From the NCBI RefSeq assembly GCF_014647255.1, contig NZ_BMOV01000005.1:174579-238578 (forward strand): DNA of 64,000 nt. Direction: 5' to 3'. The DNA comes from Iodidimonas muriae (GTDB lineage: Bacteria > Pseudomonadota > Alphaproteobacteria > Sphingomonadales > Rhodothalassiaceae). The notes under the pieces were generated by a model. The model saw nothing but the letters and a program-made list of their open reading frames with translations. It did not search any database and had not been told where the DNA came from. The translations under genes were made by a program, and so were the position numbers. Of this stretch, positions 1-5,900 are shown in pieces (the first letter of the stretch is position 1; each line of letters opens with the position of its first letter).

Positions 1-1
1 G

Positions 2-295
2 GTGCGCGATTTCATGCGCAAGGAAGCCGAGGCAGAAGCCGCCACAGGATTTCGTCAAAGCAATGCGTTTAGCTGGGGCGGCGCCACCGATGCCGATGGC
101 CTGACCCGCGCGGAACGCGATGCTTATGATGCGCTTGATCTGGAGCCAACGGCCAGCGGGGCAGAGATCAAGGCGCGATTTCGAAGCCTTGCCAAGCAAT
201 ATCACCCTGATCGAAACCCCGGCGATAAAGAAGCTGCGCGCCTGTTTCATGGGGTGCGCACCGCTTATGATGTGCTGAAGGCGAAGGCGGGGTGA
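2..295 (+). CDS. J-domain co-chaperone, C-terminal part (5' end outside window)
   Basis: The reading frame is open to the left edge of the window, so the N-terminus is probably missing. The last ~57 residues form a J domain containing the HPD tripeptide (in YHPDRNPGD), which stimulates the ATPase of DnaK-type chaperones. The preceding ~40 residues are low-complexity. This matches the C-terminal J domain of the roughly 200-residue alphaproteobacterial DnaJ-family proteins, whose N-terminal part is not visible here. The J-domain call is firm. The client and the DnaK partner are unknown. Confidence 0.85.
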   Translation: MRDFMRKEAEAEAATGFRQSNAFSWGGATDADGLTRAERDAYDALDLEPTASGAEIKARFRSLAKQYHPDRNPGDKEAARLFHGVRTAYDVLKAKAG

Positions 296-442
296 TATAA
301 TTGTCCTCTGACAAGATAAGTACTTTCTATTGTTTTTTAAAAACACTTTTGTCCTTATCTTTCAGAAGGCGACTATGTTATTTGCCGCCTCCCTTCGTTT
401 TGTTCATGAGTGGCGCCTTGAGCGCTACGGCTATTATGGGTC

Positions 443-475
443 AATCCGGCTATGAATTCTGGCAAGAGCCGGATT
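443..475. other. inverted repeat between convergent genes, possible terminator
   Basis: A 9-bp perfect inverted repeat (AATCCGGCT / AGCCGGATT) with a 15-nt loop lies between the convergent J-domain gene and acyl-CoA dehydrogenase gene. No clear U tract follows on either strand, so terminator function is only a guess. The rest of the 296-567 gap shows an AT-rich stretch and no recognisable gene. Confidence 0.35.
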
Positions 476-567
476 TCTGACGCCGCTCAGATACGTGCAG
501 CAAATGTCCTTATCGTCGGAACGGACGCTTAGTGTCGATTGAATTGGCCTGTTTCTGGCAAGGCTGT

Positions 568-1704
568 CTAGATAAATCTGGAAATCAGTTCTTTCATGAT
601 TTCAGAGGTGCCGCCGTAAATGCGCTGAACACGGGCATCCACATAATGTTGGGCGATATCATATTCCATCATATAGCCATAGCCGCCATGAAGCTGGACG
701 CATTGATCCACCACGCGGCCTTGCATTTCCGATAGCCATAGCTTTGCCATAGCCCCGCCTTGCGCATCCAGCTTGCCTTCCAGATGCCGTCTTGTGCATT
801 GGTCCACAAAGGCCCAGCCCACTTCAATTTCGGTTTTCATCTCTGCCAGTTTGAAGCGGGTGTTTTGAAAGCTGGCGATAGGACGGCCAAAGGCTTTGCG
901 GCCTTTTACATAGTCCACCGTTATATCGAAGGCATGTTGGGCGGCGGCTGCAGCGGCAACGGCAATGACGAGCCGTTCTTGCGGCAATTCCTGCATCAGA
1001 TAGACAAAGCCCATGCCTTCGTCGCCAATGCAGTTTGTAATGGGCACCCGCACAGAGTCGAAGAACAGTTCCGACGTGTCGGCGGCTTTCTGGCCCATTT
1101 TTTCCAGATTGCGGCCGCGTGAGACTCCTTCCCTATCCGCCTCCACAAGAATGAGGCTGGTGCCTTTTGCGCCTGCATCCGGATCTGTTTTCGCCACAAC
1201 AATGATGATGTCGGCGTGTTGTCCGTTGGAAATGAAAGTCTTTTGGCCATTGATCACATAATGATTGCCGTCGCGTTTGGCGGTGGTCTTGATGCCTTGT
1301 AGATCGGACCCGGTGCCCGGCTCTGTCATGGCGATGGCAGCCACTGCTTCACCACTTGCCATTTTGGGCAGCCAGGTTTTTTTCATCTCCTCGGACCCAT
1401 AGTGCAACAGATAAGAGGCGCAGATATCGGAATGAACTGAGAAGCCTGCCGCGGTGCCGCCATAGCCCAGCTCTTCATCGACGATGGCGTTAAAGCGGAA
1501 ATCGCCGCCCGCACCGCCATATTCTTCCGGGATCGAGGGGCACAAAAGGCCTGCCTCGCCTGCCTTGGTCCAGAATTCGCGCGGGATGATACCGTCTTTG
1601 CGCCATTGTTCTTTATGGGGGTGCATGTGGCGGGCGAAGAAGGTTCGCACGCTGTCGCGGAACATGTCATGATCGGAGTCATAAATCTCGCGGTGTTTGA
1701 GCAT
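568..1704 (-). CDS. acyl-CoA dehydrogenase (LCAD/IVD-type)
   Basis: FAD-dependent enzyme that introduces the alpha-beta double bond into acyl-CoA thioesters, passing electrons to ETF. About 378 residues, the normal family length. Visible hallmarks are AMTEPGTGSDLQ (flavin and substrate loop), KAFGRPIASFQ, QLHGGYGYM and the C-terminal YGGTSEIMKELISR. The MCAD catalytic Glu position in the last motif is Gly, whereas QERL near residue 240 supplies the Glu used by long-chain and isovaleryl-type enzymes. The frame is open to 1758, but ATG at 1704 has a GGGAGGAT ribosome site 8 nt upstream and fits the usual N-terminus. The substrate chain is not predictable. Confidence 0.93.
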   Translation of the reverse strand: MLKHREIYDSDHDMFRDSVRTFFARHMHPHKEQWRKDGIIPREFWTKAGEAGLLCPSIPEEYGGAGGDFRFNAIVDEELGYGGTAAGFSVHSDICASYLLHYGSEEMKKTWLPKMASGEAVAAIAMTEPGTGSDLQGIKTTAKRDGNHYVINGQKTFISNGQHADIIIVVAKTDPDAGAKGTSLILVEADREGVSRGRNLEKMGQKAADTSELFFDSVRVPITNCIGDEGMGFVYLMQELPQERLVIAVAAAAAAQHAFDITVDYVKGRKAFGRPIASFQNTRFKLAEMKTEIEVGWAFVDQCTRRHLEGKLDAQGGAMAKLWLSEMQGRVVDQCVQLHGGYGYMMEYDIAQHYVDARVQRIYGGTSEIMKELISRFI

Positions 1705-1836
1705 GGCATTATCCTCCCAAAAGCGCTCTTCTTCCGTCCACTGTTTGCGGTGGGGCACGGGATGTCAACGCGGGCCGCGCCATGCCCCACCGGCATCGGC
1801 GGGGTGAGCCGGGCAGACAATCGGTTATGGGCGCGA

Positions 1837-2415
1837 TTAATGCGAAAGCGAGCGCATCAGGGCGATGGCCGGTGCCACCATATCCACCTTTAGCGATGCC
1901 TTGATACTGCCGCTGGCGGTGATCGGGGCGAGCATGATGGTATCGGCTTCGCGGGTGGGAAATAATTTGCCGAAATGGCGGCGGCCCGTTTCGTCCTTCA
2001 CAAGGCAGTCGCAGCCTGCTGCCCTGTGCAGGGTTTCTTGTGTCAGCTGTTCACAGACCACCACATCGCCGCTGCGATATTGCCCCATATTTTCTAAAAA
2101 GCGCACGGCAACGGGGTTTTTCATGGTGGGGCGCAGGGGCAAAAGCCCTTCTTCCTGATCGAGAACCGAGCCGGAGGCGGTAACCGCGCCATCGATCAAA
2201 ATATCGCCCGCATGGGGAAAGGCGAACAGGTCTGCCGGTTCCACATCCAAGGCATCGGCGATTTTATCAATCCAATCAATCGTAAGCGTGCGCACGCCGG
2301 TTTCCAGCCGTCCGATGGTTTGGGCCGTGGTTCCATTGGGTTTGACCCGGTCGGCCACATCTTGAAGCGTCAGCCCCTTGGACTTGCGGATCTCTCTCAG
2401 GCGCGCATGAAGCAT
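1837..2415 (-). CDS. XRE-family repressor with S24-like C-terminal fold (RogA-like candidate)
   Basis: 192 residues. Residues 1-60 are a Cro/CI-type helix-turn-helix (LREIRKSKGLTLQDVADRV, QTIGRLETG). The C-terminal half (GQYRSGDVVVCEQ, then HFGKLFP) resembles the LexA/CI S24 fold, but I see no Ser-Lys catalytic dyad, so self-cleavage is not expected. It is divergent from the DUF6456 gene at 2547, with promoters back to back. In Caulobacter an XRE protein called RogA represses the GTA activator genes. The same role here is inference from position and domain type. A CGGAG ribosome site precedes ATG 2415. Confidence 0.8.
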   Translation of the reverse strand: MLHARLREIRKSKGLTLQDVADRVKPNGTTAQTIGRLETGVRTLTIDWIDKIADALDVEPADLFAFPHAGDILIDGAVTASGSVLDQEEGLLPLRPTMKNPVAVRFLENMGQYRSGDVVVCEQLTQETLHRAAGCDCLVKDETGRRHFGKLFPTREADTIMLAPITASGSIKASLKVDMVAPAIALMRSLSH

Positions 2416-2454
2416 GGCGAACTCCGGTTGATTTTTTCAGTCTTTCCTTGGCCA

Positions 2455-2482
2455 TTTATAACCCAGTACGAGAATTTGGCAA
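2455..2482 (-). promoter_or_regulatory. predicted sigma70 promoter of the XRE repressor gene
   Basis: On the minus strand TTGCCA (2477-2482) and TATAAA (2455-2460) are separated by 16 bp, placing the start point about 30 nt before the repressor ATG at 2415. It sits back to back with the predicted promoter of the DUF6456 gene. Consensus-based prediction only. Confidence 0.5.
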
Positions 2483-2488
2483 ACGATA

Positions 2489-2517
2489 TTTACCGGAACG
2501 GCACATTATGATATAAC
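2489..2517 (+). promoter_or_regulatory. predicted promoter of the DUF6456 gene
   Basis: TTTACC (2489-2494) and TATAAC (2512-2517) are 17 bp apart. The -35 match is weak, which would suit an activated or tightly controlled promoter. The 23-bp operator-like sequence begins inside the -10 box and covers the presumed start point, so a bound protein should block it. Confidence 0.4.
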
Positions 2518-2535
2518 CAGATTGGAACATTTTGG
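2513..2535 (+). promoter_or_regulatory. operator-like site 1 (shared 23-bp motif)
   Basis: This sequence matches the reverse complement of 3447-3469 at 22 of 23 positions. It contains a 19-bp imperfect dyad of form CCArA...TTTTGG. It overlaps the -10 box of the DUF6456 promoter and the ribosome site of that gene. The only two copies I noticed flank the DUF6456 gene, which suggests a binding site for one of the two local regulators. Confidence 0.6.
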
Positions 2536-2546
2536 AGAAAGCGTTT

Positions 2547-3446
2547 ATGGCAGAATTACGAAAAGCATCGACGGGATCGAAGCAACGTGATGGGGCTTTG
2601 GACCTGAACTTGTCAGGTTTCAGCTTGGCGGTTCTGAAAGGCATTTGTGAGCACTCTTCGGTGCGATTTTTGTCCGATGGCAGTCTTTTGCTTGAGCGCC
2701 GTCCGGTGCCGTTGGCTGTGGTGGCGCGGTTGCTGCGACTGGATTTTATTGAAAAGGTGGAAGGGGGCGTGAAGGCCACAGAGGCGGGACGTAGTTTTGT
2801 CCGCCGCCATATGTCTTCTAAGTTGCATGCAGGGTCTGGCGTGTCTTCCGCGGCGCAGGCTGGACCAAGGGGTAAAGCAAAGGGAAGGCGTCAAGGGGGT
2901 GATGAAGATCTTGGCATTGATCCTTATCGTTCCCAGCATATGCAGCTTGCGACCGATGACAGGATTTTGCCTGATGGCACCCGCGGGCGGGTGCGGGTGA
3001 ACGGGGCGGAATCGCCTTTGGGGTGGTTGGTGCGCCGGCGGGGGCGGGATGGCCGCCCTATGCTTTCTCAATGCCAATTTGATGCGGGGGAGCGGTTGCG
3101 AGAGGATTTCGAGCGCGCCTCCATGGGGGCGCGGATTACTTCTAGGCTTGATGCGGTGCCCGCATCGCGGCAGCGAAAAGGCCCCGCTGATGGGCAATTT
3201 GTCAGTGATATGCAGCTTGATGCCCGGCGGCGTGTAAGGGCTGCAATGGAGGCTGTGGGGAGCGGGCTTTCGGATGTGCTGATCCGGGTCTGTTGTCATT
3301 TGGAAGGATTGGAAGAGGCGGAGAAAGTGTTGGGGTGGCCTGCCAGATCCGGAAAGTTGGTGCTTGGGATCGCGCTGGATCGCTTGGCGGCTCATTATGG
3401 CATGGAGAATCGTGATATGAAGGGAGCGGATGGCTGCAAAAAATAG
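2547..3446 (+). CDS. DUF6456-domain protein, probable GTA transcription activator (GafA-like candidate)
   Basis: About 299 residues. The N-terminal third looks like a helical or winged-helix DNA-binding region (LSGFSLAVLKGICEHSS... to SFVRRHM). A basic, Gly-rich linker follows. The C-terminal ~130 residues (ESPLGWLVRRRGRDG to LDRLAAHYG) match the DUF6456 family, often found beside alphaproteobacterial GTA clusters. The frame is open to TTG 2532, but ATG 2547 has GGAG 9 nt upstream. The gene lies between an XRE repressor and the terminase genes. By analogy with GafA of Rhodobacter and GafY/GafZ of Caulobacter it may activate GTA transcription. The homology to GafA is my inference. Confidence 0.7.
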   Translation: MAELRKASTGSKQRDGALDLNLSGFSLAVLKGICEHSSVRFLSDGSLLLERRPVPLAVVARLLRLDFIEKVEGGVKATEAGRSFVRRHMSSKLHAGSGVSSAAQAGPRGKAKGRRQGGDEDLGIDPYRSQHMQLATDDRILPDGTRGRVRVNGAESPLGWLVRRRGRDGRPMLSQCQFDAGERLREDFERASMGARITSRLDAVPASRQRKGPADGQFVSDMQLDARRRVRAAMEAVGSGLSDVLIRVCCHLEGLEEAEKVLGWPARSGKLVLGIALDRLAAHYGMENRDMKGADGCKK

Positions 3447-3469
3447 CCAAAATGTTCCAATTTGGTTAT
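3447..3469 (-). promoter_or_regulatory. operator-like site 2 (shared 23-bp motif) upstream of the GTA promoter
   Basis: Inverted copy of the motif at 2513-2535, with one mismatch in 23. The core CCAAAATGTTCCAATTTGG is a 19-bp imperfect palindrome with perfect 5-bp ends. It starts directly after the DUF6456 stop codon and ends 6 bp before the -35 box of the predicted GTA promoter. That position suits an activator, in contrast to site 1, which suits a repressor. Confidence 0.65.
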
Positions 3470-3475
3470 TTTTGA

Positions 3476-3504
3476 TTGACAATCGTCACGCTCTCTGATA
3501 GGGT
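3476..3504 (+). promoter_or_regulatory. predicted promoter of the GTA structural operon
   Basis: TTGACA (3476-3481) and TAGGGT (3499-3504) are separated by 17 bp. This is the only strong sigma70-like promoter seen directly ahead of the terminase genes. The start point would be near 3511, leaving a leader of about 80 nt before the small terminase gene. That leader contains an intrinsic terminator. Confidence 0.6.
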
Positions 3505-3535
3505 CTTCTTCATGCTCAACATTTGGGCGAACCAA

Positions 3536-3566
3536 ACGGCTGCCGACCATCGGCGGCCGTTTTTTT
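3536..3566 (+). terminator. intrinsic terminator in the GTA leader
   Basis: An 11-bp stem with one G-U pair (ACGGCTGCCGA / TCGGCGGCCGT), a 3-nt loop and a run of seven T. It lies after the predicted GTA promoter and before the first GTA gene. It could end DUF6456 transcripts, or it could act as a leader terminator that must be bypassed for GTA expression. Confidence 0.8.
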
Positions 3567-3591
3567 GTGACTTTCAAATGGGAAGGCAAAG

Positions 3592-4074
3592 ATGGCGGCA
3601 AAGGGTCTTTCGACACGCAGGCGACGGGTTTTTCTCGATGCGTTACGTGCAAGCGCCAATGTCAGTGCCTCGGCCCGCGCGGCCGGTCTTTCCCGAAGCG
3701 AGATATACCGGTTGCGCGCCAAAAATGCGGAGTTCCGTGAGGACTGGGATCATGCCTTGGAAGAGGCGCTGGATGATCTGGAATGTGAATTGCGCCGCCG
3801 CGCGGTGGAAGGTGTTGAAAAGCCGGTGTTTTATGCGGGAAAGCCCTGCGGTTCCGTAGTGAACTATTCCGATAGCTTGGGCATGTTTCTTCTGAAAAGC
3901 CGTCGTCCGCATGTTTTTGCCTCTGATAGCAAGGCCGCATCGCCGGACGGGTCTGACGAGCCGGGCGAAACGGCCCATGGGCGATTGGAATCTTTGTTGG
4001 CGCGGCTTGGGACGGGAGATGAAGGCGAGCAGGCATCCGACGATGGAACCGTGAATGAGGGGGCGAAAGAGTGA
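3592..4074 (+). CDS. GTA small terminase subunit (g1-like)
   Basis: 160 residues. The N-terminal half is a helix-turn-helix region typical of small terminases (VSASARAAGLSRSEIYRLR), followed by a coiled stretch with an acidic, low-complexity C-terminus. It should recognise DNA and recruit or regulate the large terminase. GTAs have lost strict packaging-site specificity, but that cannot be read from the sequence. ATG 3592 has GGAAGG just upstream. The stop overlaps the GTG start of the large terminase (GTGA), indicating translational coupling. Confidence 0.85.
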   Translation: MAAKGLSTRRRRVFLDALRASANVSASARAAGLSRSEIYRLRAKNAEFREDWDHALEEALDDLECELRRRAVEGVEKPVFYAGKPCGSVVNYSDSLGMFLLKSRRPHVFASDSKAASPDGSDEPGETAHGRLESLLARLGTGDEGEQASDDGTVNEGAKE

Positions 4075-5411
4075 GTGCTGCGCCGAGCATGAAAAGCCGG
4101 GCCGAACGCACTGTTGGTCATTTAAGCTCTCAGTCCGTGGCGCGGTGGGTTGCGGGTTTGAGCCATGAAGAGGCGCAGGCGTTGATCTATGATTGGTCGT
4201 TCTGGGCGCGCCCCAATCAGCTTGCCCCGCCAGGCGATTGGTTTTGTTGGCTGGTTTTGGCTGGGCGCGGCTTTGGAAAAACCCGGATGGGCGCGGAATG
4301 GGTGCGCTTGCTGGTGGAAGGCCCCACGCCCTTGACCGCAGGCTCTGGCGCACCGGCGCGCCTGGCGCTGGTGGGGGATAGTTTTGCGGATATTCGGGAT
4401 GTGATGGTGGATGGGGAAAGTGGCATTTTAGCCTGCAGCCCGCCAAGCCATAGGCCGGTATTCGAGCCATCGCGGCGCAGGCTGGTTTGGCCCAATGGGG
4501 CAGTGGCTTATCTTTATTCCGCCAATGACCCCGATCAGTTGCGCGGCCCGCAGCATCATGCGGCCTGGGCCGATGAAATTGCCAAATGGCATGAAGGTGA
4601 GCGGGCGTGGTCCAATCTTGTGCTGGGCTTGCGTTTGGGGGCCAATCCGCGCGTTGTGGCCACAACCACGCCGCGTCCTGTCGGTTGGCTGAAGCGATTG
4701 ATGGCAGAGCCGTCCACCGTGACAGTGAGTGGATCGACGCTGGACAATAAGGCGCATTTGGCGCCGCAATTCCTGAAAGAAGTGGAGCGGCTCTATTCGG
4801 GAACCCGCTTGGGGGCGCAAGAGCTGGACGGGCGGCTGATCGATGAAATTGCAGGCGCTTTATGGACCAGAGATCTGATCGAAGCCTCCCGCGTACAAAA
4901 AGCACCGGGTCTTCATCGCATTGTTGTCGCGGTGGACCCACCCGCCAGCCATGGAGAAAATGCCGATGCGTGCGGCATCGTGGTGGCGGGGATTGATGAC
5001 GCCGGGATCGTGTATCTTCTGGATGATGCCAGTTGTCAGGGGTTGCGGCCTTATAAATGGGCGGCACGGGTGGCCGAGCGCTATGCAGCCTTTGACGCTG
5101 ACCGGGTATTGGGCGAGGCCAATAATGGCGGCGATATGGTGGAGGCGGTGTTGCGCCAGGCCGCCCCGGATTTGAGCTATCGCGCGGTAAGGGCCAGCCG
5201 GGGGAAAATCGCCCGCGCAGAGCCGGTGGCCGCCCTTTATGAGCGGGGATTGGTACGGCATGTGGGGCGGTTCGATGCGTTGGAGGATGAAATGTGCAGC
5301 TATACGGGCAGCACCGGCCAGCACAGCCCGGACCGGCTGGATGCCATGGTCTGGGCGGTGACGGAATTGGCGCTGGGCCGTCCGTCTTCACCGCATTTGC
5401 GCCGTTTATAA
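4071..5411 (+). CDS. terminase large subunit, DNA-packaging ATPase/nuclease (g2-like)
   Basis: 446 residues. The ATPase domain carries the Walker A motif GRGFGKT (residues 65-71) and the Walker B/catalytic pair DE (168-169, in AWADEIAKW). The coupling motif is in VATTTPRP. The C-terminal RNase H-like nuclease shows acidic residues in VAVDPPASHGENAD, GEANNGGDM and HSPDRLDAMVWA. It pumps host DNA into preformed heads and cuts it. The length and motif order match HK97- and GTA-type terminases. It starts with GTG overlapping the g1 stop. Confidence 0.95.
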   Translation: MSAAPSMKSRAERTVGHLSSQSVARWVAGLSHEEAQALIYDWSFWARPNQLAPPGDWFCWLVLAGRGFGKTRMGAEWVRLLVEGPTPLTAGSGAPARLALVGDSFADIRDVMVDGESGILACSPPSHRPVFEPSRRRLVWPNGAVAYLYSANDPDQLRGPQHHAAWADEIAKWHEGERAWSNLVLGLRLGANPRVVATTTPRPVGWLKRLMAEPSTVTVSGSTLDNKAHLAPQFLKEVERLYSGTRLGAQELDGRLIDEIAGALWTRDLIEASRVQKAPGLHRIVVAVDPPASHGENADACGIVVAGIDDAGIVYLLDDASCQGLRPYKWAARVAERYAAFDADRVLGEANNGGDMVEAVLRQAAPDLSYRAVRASRGKIARAEPVAALYERGLVRHVGRFDALEDEMCSYTGSTGQHSPDRLDAMVWAVTELALGRPSSPHLRRL

Positions 5412-5430
5412 AAAGACGTGGCGTTGGGGC

Positions 5431-5814
5431 TTAGCTGTTGCTGTCGGTGTTTACTTTATTGAATTCGCGGATGGCTTCATTCATCTGGCGCTGCACCTCG
5501 ACCCGGCGTTCATGCACTTTGTTGAGGTCTTCTTCCCAGCGGGTGCGTTGTTCTTCGGACATCCACTGAAACACCTCGACGCTGCGGCGATCCTTGCAGG
5601 TAAGCCATGTATCCACAGCACCACTATATGCTTTTACGGCATTCACACCGGCCAGCATGGACTCGCGGGTGGCTTTGCTCGCTTGGGGAATGGCCGGTTC
5701 GTTCAGGGGAGGATCCCCGCAATCCGGTGCGGCAAAGGCCGTGCCGGACAGCAGAAAGGCGGCGACCAGTGTCAGGGATGCGGCGCTGAGCCGGTTTTTG
5801 CGGGGCGTGTTCAT
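5431..5814 (-). CDS. secreted small protein of unknown function inserted between terminase and portal genes
   Basis: 127 residues from ATG 5814 (the frame also offers GTG 5829). It has a clear Sec signal peptide (SLTLVAAFLLSGTAFA, cleavage before APDC). The mature part has two cysteines, a Pro-rich start and a long charged helical region. The pattern resembles a family of secreted proteobacterial proteins of unknown role. It lies on the strand opposite the GTA genes, exactly between g2 and g3, like the Ivy-like gene further on. Whether it belongs to the GTA system, for example as an envelope protector, is unknown. Confidence 0.7.
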   Translation of the reverse strand: MNTPRKNRLSAASLTLVAAFLLSGTAFAAPDCGDPPLNEPAIPQASKATRESMLAGVNAVKAYSGAVDTWLTCKDRRSVEVFQWMSEEQRTRWEEDLNKVHERRVEVQRQMNEAIREFNKVNTDSNS

Positions 5815-5900
5815 GACTTCGTCTCTCACTCTCTTGGATGGGCGACACTAACCAAGGACCGCAGCCTTGCCAAGGGCGGTCGTCAACAAACGGGAATCTC

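Noticed and set aside
333..347. AT-rich near-palindrome TGTTTTTTAAAAACA as a regulatory operator
   Set aside because: It is a homopolymer-type symmetry between convergent gene ends. No promoter or second copy supports a function.
3643..5391. 582-residue minus-strand reading frame opposite the terminase genes
   Set aside because: It is a Pro/His/Arg-rich mirror of the well-supported terminase genes with no ribosome site or recognisable domain. It is a shadow of biased codon use.
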